A stretch of 64,000 bases of DNA, taken from the NCBI RefSeq assembly GCF_001484685.1, contig NZ_CP012200.1:1854321-1918320 (forward strand), read 5' to 3'. Shown piece after piece: positions 54,664 through 63,510 of this stretch. The notes beneath the pieces were generated by a model that saw only the letters and a program-made list of their open reading frames with translations, had not been told where the DNA came from and did no database searches. How positions within the stretch are numbered: position 1 is the first letter of the stretch; every line of letters begins with the position of its first letter. This DNA comes from Thermococcus sp. 2319x1 (lineage in GTDB: Archaea; Methanobacteriota_B; Thermococci; Thermococcales; Thermococcaceae). Both the position numbers and the translations under genes were made by a program.

Positions 54664-56057
54664 AGCATACACCTCCCGTTAAAAAGACTGAACCTTTCAA
54701 ACTCTTTTTTCGTAAGGGGATAATCTTCCCTGTAGTGAACGCCCCGGCTCTCCCTCCTTGCCAAGGCACACTCTAAAATTCCCCTTGCTAAGAGTTTAAT
54801 CCTCTCATCGGCTGTGATGTCTTCCAGCTCTTTTAGCCCTTTCCTAAGGCCATCCTCATTCCTCACTATCCCGGCATAGTTCCAGAGGATTTCTTTAACG
54901 CTTTCAACATCTCCAAGTTCTTGACTGGTGTCTCTAACTTCTACTGGCCCTCCCTTAGGGTTATCCCTCATTATGGTCCTTGCAACTTCTAATCCACTAA
55001 CTATGCACTCCAAAAGGGAGTTGCTTGCCAGTCTGTTCGCCCCATGAAAGCCGTTATCTGCAGTTTCTCCAATGGCATAGAGATTTTTGACAGTGGTTCT
55101 GTAATAAAGATCCACCTTTAGGCCGCCTATGGAGTAGTGAGCAATTGGAGTTACTGGGATGGGCTCCCTCTTAGGATTTATGCCTTCATTAGCCAGAAAA
55201 GCATAAATTTGAGGGAACCTTTCTTTAAAATCCTCAATCTTCGTGGCGTCTAAATACACCCTTTTGCCCTTTTGCATCTGGCTATAAATTGCCCTTGCAA
55301 CCACGTCTCTCGGTTCAAGTTCGTTAACAAATCGCTCGCCATCCTCATTGACAAGCTTTGCCCCGGCTCCCCTCACAGCTTCGCTTACAAGCTTTACTCC
55401 ATTCCTTCCGATAAATCCAGTTGGGTGAAATTGAACGAACTCCAAGTTACTCGCCAAAGCCCCTTTCATAATTGCGTCCCCAATTAGAACGCCCAGGTTA
55501 AGTGAAGAACCGGCAGTATATTTGAACAAAGCAGTGTACCCACCAGTTGCCAGTATGGTAGCATCGAATCTTAGGAACTCCCCATTAACGAATACTCCAT
55601 AACATTTTCTATTTTCTATGGCCATTGAGGAGGCATAACCCTCTATGAACTGGACACCAAGCTCTTTAGCTCTTAGATAAAGAAGCTTTGTTATATGCTT
55701 TCCTGTTTCATTTTTAATTGTGAAGACCCTTGGAAAACTGTGCCCCCCTTCGATCTCATTTCCTTCAAAGCTCAGGCCCAGGGAGAGCAAAAAATCATAA
55801 GCCTCACTGGATTTTGAAATAACGTTCCAAACGGCCTCCTCATCGTTTAGATACCTTCCAGCTCGGATTGTATCCAGAACATGTGACCTCACAGAATCTC
55901 CCTCAAGAATGGGGAAGGCTATTCCTGCCTGGGCTAAATAAGAATTTGTTTTCTTTATCCCTTTTCCGATAAGAGTCACTTCAAAGCCTTTTTTGGCCAA
56001 CGCTATTGCCGCAGTTAACCCTGCTATCCCATTCCCCATGATTCCTATTTTTGTCAT
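54660..56057 (-). CDS. nadB: L-aspartate oxidase
   Basis: 465 residues. FAD enzyme making iminoaspartate from aspartate for NadA. FAD site [17 protein letters not shown] (8-24), active-site FVQFHPTGF and [19 protein letters not shown], then [18 protein letters not shown]-terminal part ~40-70 residues shorter than Escherichia coli NadB, as usual in Pyrococcus. First gene of nadBAC. Confidence 0.93.
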   Translation of the reverse strand: MTKIGIMGNGIAGLTAAIALAKKGFEVTLIGKGIKKTNSYLAQAGIAFPILEGDSVRSHVLDTIRAGRYLNDEEAVWNVISKSSEAYDFLLSLGLSFEGNEIEGGHSFPRVFTIKNETGKHITKLLYLRAKELGVQFIEGYASSMAIENRKCYGVFVNGEFLRFDATILATGGYTALFKYTAGSSLNLGVLIGDAIMKGALASNLEFVQFHPTGFIGRNGVKLVSEAVRGAGAKLVNEDGERFVNELEPRDVVARAIYSQMQKGKRVYLDATKIEDFKERFPQIYAFLANEGINPKREPIPVTPIAHYSIGGLKVDLYYRTTVKNLYAIGETADNGFHGANRLASNSLLECIVSGLEVARTIMRDNPKGGPVEVRDTSQELGDVESVKEILWNYAGIVRNEDGLRKGLKELEDITADERIKLLARGILECALARRESRGVHYREDYPLTKKEFERFSLFNGRCML

Positions 56058-56063
56058 ATGTCT

Positions 56064-56090
56064 ACCCGAACATTTATTCGGTGGTCGGGT
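56064..56090 (-). promoter_or_regulatory. Nested inverted repeat in the nadB leader
   Basis: CCGAACATTTATTCGG (56066-56081) is a symmetric element, overlapped by a wider pair ACCCGA (56064-56069) and TCGGGT (56085-56090). The nadB TATA-like AACTTTTAAAACC is just upstream on the minus strand, so the element covers the start-site region 8 bases before the ATG. It is a likely operator for an NAD-responsive repressor (regulator not identified). Confidence 0.45.
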
Positions 56091-56286
56091 TTTAAAAGTT
56101 TGCTAAAATATCGGGCGCGTTTTGGGTTTTTGCTGAATTTTTCTATGATCATGTTCTTGGATGGAATTTAAACTCAAACCCAAAGGCATAAAAGTCCGAT
56201 GCAGTAACAAAAATCCTGCCAGAATCCGGAAGGCTCCGATAACCCACCAACACGCCCCTAAAATATTAAAAATCCAGGGAAAATTT

Positions 56287-58428
56287 CTATTCCCCAAGGA
56301 GCTTTGGAAGTGAGTTGTAAAGTCCTCTTACTTTTTCTAAATCAATAGAGACGTGTTCTTCTCCGCATCTGAAGACAAGCCTCTTTCCTCCAGCCCTTCC
56401 AATTACTGCAAATTCATCGAAGAGAGCTTTGACCTTTTCGAGGTTTTTTTCTTCAAAGCTTATTATAAATCGACCATGGCTCTCCGAAAACATAACCTCT
56501 ATGGGATTGAGTTTTTCTTCGGCTGGAACCTTGCCTATGTCAACCTCAAATCCAATGTTCCCGCTTAAGGCCATCTCGGCAAGTGCTATAGCTATTCCCC
56601 CCTTGCTAACGTCGTGAACGGCCTTTACTACTCCAAGCTCTATTGCTTTTAAAATCCCCTCAACATTTCTTTTTTCTCTCTCCAGCTCAACCCTGGGGGC
56701 AAGCCCTCCGTTAATGTTTAAAACCCTGTAGAGCTCGCTCCCTCCAAGCTCTTTCTTTGTAACCCCAACAACAGCTATAAGGTCTCCCTCATCCTTGAAA
56801 TCCATTGTTGTAATGTTTTCGAGCCTCACTTTTCCCAATCCCGCAACCACTGGGGTCGGTTTTATAGACTTACTTCCCACCTCATTGTAAAAACTCACGT
56901 TCCCGCTTACGTATGCTAATCCAAAGGCCCTTGCCGCATCGGCGAGCCCTTTAATGGTCTCGATGAAGCTCCAGTAAACCTCGGGCCTTTCAGGTGAAGC
57001 GAAGTTGAGGTTATCAACCAAGGCCAAAGGTCTTGCCCCTACGCTCGCTAAGTTCCTAACGACTTCGGCAACGGCACCCATCGCTCCGTGGTAGGGGTTG
57101 AGGTGGCTGTGAGAGGGATTTCCATCGCTAACAAAAGCCAAGCCGTATTTTTCGTTTATTTTTAGCACCGCCGCATCCTTTCCGGGCTTTACAACTGTTC
57201 TTCCTTGAACCTCATGATCATACTGCTGCCATATCCACTCCTTGCTTACTATGTTTGGGCTTGAGAGCACTTTGAAGAAAGCCTCCTCGAGCCCTATTTC
57301 AGGTGTCTCAATTTCTCTTTCAACGTTGTAGGGCTTTGCTTCCCACTCTATTGTCGGCACTTCCGTGAGGAGTTCTATGGGTAAATCGGCCACTTTTTCT
57401 TCGTTCCAGTAGACGACATACCTGGGCTCTTCTATAATCTCACCGACAACAGCCCACTCAAGCTCGTACTTCTCAAAAATCTTTGTTATCTCTTCCAGAT
57501 CTTCTTTCCTAATGGCGAAGAGCATCCTCTCCTGGCTCTCGGAAATCATGACTTCCATTGGATTCATGTTTGGCTCCCTTTGGGGCACTCTGTCCGCGTA
57601 GATTATCGCCCCAAACCCTTTCTTCCCGGCCATCTCGGAGGAGGCGCAGGTTAAACCTCCTCCCCCGAGGTCTTTAAGGGCCCTGACTTTCCCGGTGTAA
57701 ACAGCTTCAAGCGTCGCCTCAATCAAAAGCTTCTCGGTGAATGGGTCGGGAATCTGCACCGCGGAGCGGTCTTCCTCCTCCGCGTTCTCGCTCAGCTCTT
57801 CGCTCGCGAAGGTAACTCCATGGATTCCATCCCTTCCCGTTTTGTTGCCAACTAAAACCAGCAGAAGACCGCTCTCCTCCACGTAGCTGTGAACGAGGTG
57901 CTCCGGCCTCATTAAACCAATACAAGCAACGTTGACAAGGGTGTAATTATTGAGGCTCTCATCGAACTCTGTCTCACCGCCAACAGTAGGAACGCCTATT
58001 CTATTGCCATAATCGGCTATTCCCTTTACCACGTACTCGAACAGATAGCGGTTGCGCTCCTTCTCAAGCGGCCCGAAGCGTATGCAATCGAGCAGAGCTA
58101 TCGGACGGGCCCCCATGCAGAGTACGTCCCTAACTATTCCCCCAACGCCGGTAGCTGCTCCCCCATAGGGTTCAACGGCGCTCGGATGGTTGTGGCTTTC
58201 TATCCCCACCACTATCCAAGTTTCATTGTCGAACCTCACTATTCCGGCATCTTCACCAGGGCCCAAAACCACGTGCTCGTTCTCCGTTGGAAGGAGCTTC
58301 AAAAAGGGTCTGCTCGACTTGTAAGAGACGTGCTCGCTCCACATTACTTCGAGCATCGCCCGCTCAAGTTCATTTGGCTCCCTTCCGAGCCTTTCGCGGA
58401 TGAATTTTTCCTCGTGAGGGAACATCAT
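56287..58428 (-). CDS. purL: Phosphoribosylformylglycinamidine synthase large subunit PurL
   Basis: 713 residues. ATP-dependent amidation of FGAR in complex with PurS and PurQ (not in window). Landmarks: [45 protein letters not shown]-type loop ([14 protein letters not shown]), [16 protein letters not shown], and [17 protein letters not shown] stands before two consecutive ATGs at 58428 and 58425. Its promoter has the purine elements. Confidence 0.96.
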   Translation of the reverse strand: MMFPHEEKFIRERLGREPNELERAMLEVMWSEHVSYKSSRPFLKLLPTENEHVVLGPGEDAGIVRFDNETWIVVGIESHNHPSAVEPYGGAATGVGGIVRDVLCMGARPIALLDCIRFGPLEKERNRYLFEYVVKGIADYGNRIGVPTVGGETEFDESLNNYTLVNVACIGLMRPEHLVHSYVEESGLLLVLVGNKTGRDGIHGVTFASEELSENAEEEDRSAVQIPDPFTEKLLIEATLEAVYTGKVRALKDLGGGGLTCASSEMAGKKGFGAIIYADRVPQREPNMNPMEVMISESQERMLFAIRKEDLEEITKIFEKYELEWAVVGEIIEEPRYVVYWNEEKVADLPIELLTEVPTIEWEAKPYNVEREIETPEIGLEEAFFKVLSSPNIVSKEWIWQQYDHEVQGRTVVKPGKDAAVLKINEKYGLAFVSDGNPSHSHLNPYHGAMGAVAEVVRNLASVGARPLALVDNLNFASPERPEVYWSFIETIKGLADAARAFGLAYVSGNVSFYNEVGSKSIKPTPVVAGLGKVRLENITTMDFKDEGDLIAVVGVTKKELGGSELYRVLNINGGLAPRVELEREKRNVEGILKAIELGVVKAVHDVSKGGIAIALAEMALSGNIGFEVDIGKVPAEEKLNPIEVMFSESHGRFIISFEEKNLEKVKALFDEFAVIGRAGGKRLVFRCGEEHVSIDLEKVRGLYNSLPKLLGE

Positions 58429-58452
58429 GACACCTCCTTTTATTGACGTGTT

Positions 58453-58501
58453 AATGTAAAAAAGTTCTATTTTTAAGGTTTATTTTGACGAAAAAATGTT
58501 C
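58453..58501 (-). promoter_or_regulatory. purL promoter with paired purine elements
   Basis: Minus strand: GAACATTTTTTCGTC, AAAATAAACCTTAAAAAT (TATA inside), then AACTTTTTTACATT, followed by the leader and GGAGGTG. Nearly superimposable on the purP promoter 15 kb away. Confidence 0.62.
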
Positions 58502-58623
58502 AAAAACTTAGTACTCTCTGCGAGAAGTTTTCTGATTTTAAGAGTGGTACCACAGAAAAAAGAAAAAACGCTCATTTCGTGGTACTGTTAAGCGCTACTA
58601 TGTAAGTTTGACACTTTTCTTAC

Positions 58624-58938
58624 CCTAGTTCCCACCACCTGTAAAGTTGTATAATCCCTCCAGATTCACAGCCAGAATCGCCCCTAAAATCCTAACAGCC
58701 AACCCCCTCAAACTAACACTCCTGCCCGGTTTCAGAAGAAACTCAGAAAACTTCGAAAACAAAGTCTCAATCCTCCTCCGAAAATCAGACAGGTACTTGT
58801 AAAACTTCCTCTCCCCCAGACTACCAATCTGATTCTCCCGCTTTACCGGCGTGTAAACAACGTCAAACTTCAGGAATTCCCCTTCCAACTCCCTGCTGAC
58901 ATACCCCTTATCCAAAAACAAGAAAAAACCAGTGAACT
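58624..58938 (-). mobile_element. IS982 remnant, 3' third only
   Basis: Begins with CCTAGTTCCCACCACCTG, the IS982 right end with one T lost, and matches the 4090-5006 copy through FLFLDKGYVSRELE to about 58938, where similarity stops. The frame from 58625 still encodes the C-terminal transposase part (DKGY, FRRRIETLFSKFSEFLL) but the N-terminal half, with its first catalytic Asp, is missing. Confidence 0.85.
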
Positions 58939-59127
58939 GCCCTGTCCCCATATTTTTCTCAAAAAATGCAAAACAATCGTAAAATCGGCTGATCTTATCG
59001 TAAGCCTTTTTTTGCCTGAGCCTTGGTTCTATATACCCGTAATACCTTGCGATTTTTTGAATTCATTTTGTTCGCCTTTTGTAGTTTGTATTTTAAATTA
59101 TTTATAACTTGTCTCACGCATTTGTGT

Positions 59128-59325
59128 TCATTTATTCCTTCTTTTGGGCATTCCAAAATACCTCGGAGTGCTCTCTTTATACCTCCTGTATTCCTCTCCG
59201 AATATACGCTCTAAATAGGGTTCTTCAAGCTTGACGTTATACAAGTGAATCCCAATAAGGAGTGCCACCGTAAGCAGGAGCGCGAGGAGCGAACATTCGG
59301 CAATTAATAGAAATTGCTGAAACAA
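59128..59325 (-). pseudogene. Truncated isoprenylcysteine carboxyl methyltransferase-like C-terminus
   Basis: 65 codons from TTG 59325. One hydrophobic helix (LALLLTVALLIGIHLYNV) is followed by KLEEPYLERIFGEEYRRYKESTPRYFG, the SAM-binding C-terminal signature of ICMT/phospholipid methyltransferases, which are usually near 190 residues with several more helices. The N-terminal two thirds are absent. GGTGAGC precedes the TTG and it overlaps nothing, so the fragment may still be translated. Confidence 0.6.
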
Positions 59326-59329
59326 AAGC

Positions 59330-60140
59330 TCACCCCATCTTCGCCTTCCAGTACACCAGTACGAGCACTAAAATAATCCCCGTGAGAAGAACCCCGTAGA
59401 ATTTCAGGGACTCTTCTTGACACGTTGGCAGGCTGTTCTCGATGCCCTTCGTAAAATTCAACCTCCAAAGGAAGCTCCCGTCATAATAAAGCACGGTGAG
59501 GTTCTCCCAACCAAACGGAACGAAGGGGTTCTCTGGACGAAAGAACAGTAAAACACCTCCTCTCAGAAACACGGAGCTTAGGGTCACGTTATCAGGAATG
59601 TTTATGCTCAGATTGCCTGGAATTTCAATAACATAGGAAACGCTTCCATTTGAGGTGTAGATTTTAGAACCATTGATGTAGGCTGGATAATCATTACTCG
59701 ATATCGAGTAGTTCTCGGAGCGCATTGCACTGACGATCTGCGAGGGGAGCTTCATCGCCCTTCTAATACATGGCCCCTCCGGATTGATGACCATTCCATT
59801 ACTGATATACCACAGGCCATTATGGAAGACGTAGCGAAGCTCGTCGCCCCCGATCGTGTTTCCGAGATAATAGATCCTCCCGTCCTTGAAGTAGAAGTAG
59901 TACTTCTCCAACCATGCTCGGGGTGGGTACCCCCTGCATTCCGGGGCCCAGCGCGTCCCAGGAAAGCGTTATTATCGCGTCGTCTTCCCCGGCCTTGATG
60001 AAGGGATAGAAACTGCAGTACTCGGTGGGAGCAAGAACCGGATTCGGGCCGCAGAGGGATCTGGTGGCCGAGACGAAGGGTAGGAACGAAAGCGACAATA
60101 GAAAAAGAACAAGTCCTACCTTCCACATGCATTTACACAT
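59330..60140 (-). pseudogene. Exported membrane-anchored protein, broken by a one-base shift
   Basis: ATG 60140 (GGGAGGGG upstream) starts a signal peptide (CMWKVGLVLFLLSLSFLPFV). Reading is open to SWDALGPGMQG, where a run of five C on the plus strand (59930-59934) adds one base. Removing one base continues the frame as YPPRAWLEKYYFYFKDGR and on to a C-terminal helix and KAKMG. The intact product would be about 270 residues: signal peptide, external domain with sequons, C-terminal anchor. It is a paralogue of the next gene (KYYFYFKDGRIYYLGN aligns with DLYYLFNGSDLLFLGK). Confidence 0.68.
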
Positions 60141-60177
60141 ATGGGACCCCTCCCTTTTCAATTCTGCTTAAATTGAT

Positions 60178-61124
60178 CTAGACATGCCTCCTAATCCCCC
60201 AGTAAACCAGTATAAACATTAGGATGGCTCCAGTAAGGATAACTAAAGACTTGGGGAGGGTTAATCTCCGGGAAAATGTACGCTACCCACATGCATTTTT
60301 AGGTGAGTTAGGTTCTTCCCGTCATAAAAGAACAGAAGCGGTAACTCTGAAGCGGGGTCTCTCCCATTAACTTTAACATCTCCGGGGTAATAGATGAGAA
60401 TTCCCTTACCGACAGGTAGTGCATAAAGGGTTGAGAGTACATTGAGCGTTTTGTTCCCAAAGAAGCCTGATACATATCCGTCAAATTCAGTCACCGGAAT
60501 CCCATAAGTTAAATTTGCAAGTCTAAAGACTATGAAACCGTTCTCAATGACTCCCTTGACACCTGAGGGACTTTTCTGTGGGGTGTTGGCGAAGTAGCTC
60601 AGAATCTCGGTTCTATTACATTTTGTGCGCTCTGTCCCGTTCTGAAATTCAAGTCTTGTGCAGTTCCATATGAGAGAGGCACAACCATCGAAGCGATAAA
60701 CTCTCATTTCGGTTTTTTTGGCGGTGAGTGTAAGGTTCTTTGTCTCCCCGTTGATCGTCATGGTGACGTTTTTGTAGGGAACTACCATCTGCTTGCGCTG
60801 GAGAATGTAAAAAGTCCCGTTAATCTCGGCCACTACTGATGGTTCGCCGAGTAGAGGATTACTTTTTCCTAAAAACAGCAAGTCGCTTCCATTGAAAAGA
60901 TAGTAAAGGTCGTACTCCCCATCGGGCATGTTACGCCTAAGTGTTTCTTCCCCCGCAACCCTCTCGCATATCCATTCAGAATGGTGCACAATAATAAATG
61001 CATATCCATTGCTGGGTAGGATTGAGGTTATTGAATAGGTTTCATAAGGCTCACAAGTCTCACCAGAAACTAATGGAAAAATAAGTAGCAAAACTAAAAA
61101 CGAGATTTTAAAAGAGTTATACAT
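60178..61124 (-). pseudogene. Paralogous exported protein with a 3' frameshift
   Basis: ATG 61124 (GGGGGA upstream) starts a signal peptide (MYNSFKISFLVLLLIFPLVS). The frame runs to HVGSVHFPGD and stops at 60261. In a neighbouring frame the sequence continues LTLPKSLVILTGAILMFILVYWGIRRHV, matching the C-terminal anchor of the paralogue (GVLLTGIILVLVLVYWKAKMG), and ends at 60178. One base shift near 60270-60300 therefore removes the membrane anchor. Eight or more N-linked sequons are present. Without the anchor the protein may be secreted rather than lost. Confidence 0.65.
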
Positions 61125-62111
61125 AATTATCCCCCAATCTTCTAGTAAATCCCTCCATTTCACTAATGACATTCAGGTCAATGCTGAAATAGTATGCTCT
61201 GTTCGGATATAAACTTCCCAAGATATCCTTCTGCACTTTGGTGTAGTGGTATGCTATGATTTTAGCTTCAGTTGTGTACTGGCTTAAGCATTCTGGACTA
61301 AATGTTGGGGCACAATATTCAATAAGAGATATTCTAAAGTTTTCTTCTAGGTGCGTATGATTGATATAGTAAAAGAGCAAACTCTGATCGACTTCCATTT
61401 CTATGTAGATGTTGAACGCATCGTTCTCATTCTTTAGATTTTCAAGTTTTGTCAGCCACTCCTTAAAAATCTCATATGTGTAAGGTATGTAGTCGTTAGT
61501 TCCCCTTGCAATAGCACCTCTTTGGTAGTAATTTGGTTGTACAAAAATGTAGTCAAAGAGCCTTGACAGACTGAAAATATTAGTTTTTTCCAGTACCAAT
61601 GTGCAGGCGGAAGGTATCCATATAAACTTCTTGTTTAAGTTTCTCGCATAAGTCGATATCTCTTCAATGTCTTCCTCATATACTGTCCCATCGCTCACTT
61701 GCCATACATCCTCTAGGCTCCAGTAAAAGCCCTTTAAATTTCCTCCAGTCGAGTTTAAAACTCCATCAATCCACCCTTTCCAGTAGGACACCCCCTGACA
61801 CCCTTGCTGGAAACGTTTGTGTTATTCAATACAGGGATAGAAGCGAAGTAGTCAATAAAACCTTCAAAGTGTCTGTTTAACCAGCTTCCAAATTTGTTTC
61901 CATCGTAATACCCATCATCATATGAATATCCTCTCTGAGGAGTATTCCGACCTTCTCCGTTATCAAGTATCACTGCATAATCAAATCCTAACTTTTTGAA
62001 ATCATCAACAGTTGCAGAAATACCCTGCCAATTCTTGTCCCTTCCATTTATCATTCTCGATTCATACTTCAAACCATTCCATCTAATCCACCAAAGGCCA
62101 AGTGTTGCCAT
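61117..62111 (-). pseudogene. DUF4855-like protein, one-base frameshift
   Basis: ATG 62111 opens GLWWIRWNGLKYESRMINGRD. Reading continues to NNTNVSSKGVRG and then leaves frame in a C5 run on the plus strand (61791-61795); adding one base restores GVSYWKGWIDGVLNSTGGNLKGFYWSLED through FDYIFVQPNYYQ to the stop at 61117. The features (KGFYWSLED, FIWIPSACT, YIFVQPNYY) resemble DUF4855 glycoside-hydrolase-like proteins. A TATA-like ATTTTTATACTG precedes it. The 3' end overlaps the next gene's ATG, so three genes formed an operon. Confidence 0.65.
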
Positions 62112-62170
62112 TTGGCATCGCTAATATTTGCTACTCATGACAGTATAAAAATATTTTGAACAAAAAAGTG

Positions 62171-62939
62171 ATACTGTTAGGATAAGCTGTGGGGCGTCAG
62201 ATTTAAGTTATCAGCAATACTTCAGGAAAAGAAGGGGAACGTGAAGGCTGAAACCATTATTTACTGCTTGTTTTCAGCCTTAAAACCCTTTCGTCACAAC
62301 AAAATTCCAGCGGAAAAGAAAATCAGGGCAGTAGAATTATTGCAGGGCCTCAGTTACCGGCAAGTCTCCAAGATACTAGAAATCAGCCACACAAGAGCCG
62401 AAACAGTTCAAAAACTAGCGGAAGCAATTTACAAGCCAAAAATCCTCACAGTGAGGAAACAGAGGAATTTTATCGCAGTTGATGAGACTGTAATAAAAAT
62501 CAATGGACAGAAAAGATTTCTCTGGGCTGCGATTGATGTTGAAAGCGAAGAAATCCTCGCAGTCTGGATTACAGCCACCAGAAACTGGTGGGTTGCTAGG
62601 GAGTTTATTCTGGTTGTTTTAAAGTCCTGTGAAGGGCGGCCTGTTTTTCTGGTTGATAATGCTAGGGTACAAGTCTGCTTTTAAATCCCTTGGGCTGGCT
62701 TATGTTCACGTAACTTTCGGGCCAAGGAATAGTATTGAGCGCTGGTTTAGGACTGTGAAGGAGCGGACAAAGCGTTTCTGGAATAATTTAGGAGTAGCGA
62801 TTGGAGGGGGGTTCAGAGGTTTGTTTTTCTGTTTGCCTTCTGGTATAATTTTGTCAGGATTCATTCTCGGTTTAATGCTCCGCCTGGAAACATCGCTGAA
62901 TGGGTTCAGGAGGGGATACCCAAGTTATCCTAACAGTAT
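62171..62939 (+). mobile_element. IS6-family (ISPfu1-like) insertion sequence, inactive
   Basis: Perfect 15-bp terminal inverted repeats ATACTGTTAGGATAA (62171-62185) and TTATCCTAACAGTAT (62925-62939) bound a 769-bp element. The right end joins IS982 DNA directly at GATTGGTGG, about 52 bp inside that element, so it inserted there. The left flank is not IS982 and no 8-bp target duplication is present, so the two flanks were brought together by deletion or rearrangement after insertion. Confidence 0.88.
62241..62933 (+). pseudogene. IS6-family transposase, two frameshifts
   Basis: Starts MKAETIIYCLFSALKPFRHN; DDE residues include DETVIKINGQKRFLWAAIDV and FLVDNA. Near 62660 a small deletion shifts reading to YKSAFKSLGLAYVHVTFGPRNSIERWF, and near 62795-62815 a second shift moves it to RFVFLFAFWYNFVRIHSRF, ending at 62931-62933 inside the right terminal repeat. 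All three catalytic segments remain recognisable, so decay is recent. Confidence 0.87.
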
Positions 62940-63113
62940 GGATTGGTGGTTGTTGTGAATTTTCAGGAGGAAATCTTGCTCATAAAATCCGAGATTTACC
63001 CAATAATCAGCGAACGAGTGTTAGTTTGAGGGGTTTGACTGTCAGGATTTTAGGAGCAATTCTGGCCGTGAATCTGGATAGATTATACAACTTCACAGGT
63101 GGTGGGAATTAGG
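62940..63113 (+). mobile_element. Internally deleted IS982 derivative
   Basis: The left part encodes the IS982 transposase N-terminus (MNFQEEILLIKSEIYPIIS) and at about 63013-63017 joins the C-terminal coding part (SVSLRGLTVRILGAILAVNL) and the right end GGTGGGAATTAGG. Some 700 bp between are missing. The left terminus was lost to the IS6 insertion. This is how miniature elements arise from an IS. Confidence 0.83.
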
Positions 63114-63149
63114 ATACAACTTATAATTATTAACTACAAGTTTACGAAA

Positions 63150-63189
63150 AAATTAAATATAATCAAAACTTAAGTAAATTTGCTGAGGT
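63150..63189 (+). promoter_or_regulatory. Promoter and ribosome site of the precursor-peptide gene
   Basis: AAATTAAATATAATC (about 63149-63163) is a good TATA box; 21 bases later GAGGTAACA stands directly before ATG 63194. Spacing fits archaeal transcription with a short leader. Confidence 0.55.
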
Positions 63190-63193
63190 AACA

Positions 63194-63418
63194 ATGAAGC
63201 AGATAAAGAAGGTGATTAGAGATTGAAGAAAGGAGGTATATCCCTCCAGTAATTAGTAGAGATATCGACAGAATTGGACCTATTTGTGCCCCAGAAGCCC
63301 ATTGGAAAAGTGGCACTTTTACGAATGAATACATACCCCCACAATAACAAGGGAACCCGATAGAATTGGACCTATATGCGCTCCAGAGGCCCATTGGAAG
63401 TCAGGAGGAATTAATTGA
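63194..63418 (+). pseudogene. Tandem-core RiPP-type precursor peptide, apparently frameshifted
   Basis: ATG 63194 reads MKQIKKVIRD then stops. One base shift after VI continues as IEERRYIPPVISRDI followed by DRIGPICAPEAHWKSG, then TFTNEYIPPQ and a stop. A second shift in the C5 run 63336-63340 (one C more) turns that end into EYIPPTITREP, a second DRIGPICAPEAHWKSG, then GIN and TGA (63416-63418). The two 16-residue cores are identical although 8 of 16 codons differ synonymously, so selection acted on the protein. Repaired length is about 74 residues: a short basic leader and two 30-residue repeats. Cys, His, Trp and Lys are candidate modification sites. I do not recognise a family. Confidence 0.68.
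63237..63415 (+). repeat. Two tandem 30-codon units within the precursor gene
   Basis: Unit 1 is 63237-63326 (YIPPVISRDI, core, TFTN); unit 2 is 63330-63415 (YIPPTITREP, core, GIN). Each begins YIPP, then xI[ST]R[DE]x, then the invariant core. The match is protein-level, not only DNA. Confidence 0.75.
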
Positions 63419-63428
63419 CTACCTATCT

Positions 63429-63443
63429 TAGTTTTTGTTTTTA
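63429..63443 (+). terminator. T-rich stretch between precursor and radical SAM gene
   Basis: TAGTTTTTGTTTTTAA lies 10 bases after the precursor stop and 68 before the enzyme. T-runs terminate transcription in Thermococcales; a partial one here would give more precursor than enzyme mRNA, as in many RiPP operons. Confidence 0.4.
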
Positions 63444-63510
63444 ACTATATCTCCCCTCTCGTCGCTATATCTTTGGAAGTCAATTGAAAAAGTAACTGAG
63501 GGAAGCCCCT

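Noticed and set aside
56103-56297. 64-residue hydrophobic frame on the minus strand after purL
   Set aside because: Overlaps the purL end, lacks a ribosome site and promoter, and its second half looks random; the 56091-56286 gap shows no other gene.
58544-58553. GTGGTACCAC palindrome upstream of purL
   Set aside because: Perfect but 115 bp from the start and beyond the purine elements; no gene or second copy to give it meaning.
61791-61795. Reading the two halves of the DUF4855-like gene as two separate proteins
   Set aside because: The second half has no ribosome site and the halves join smoothly with one added base.
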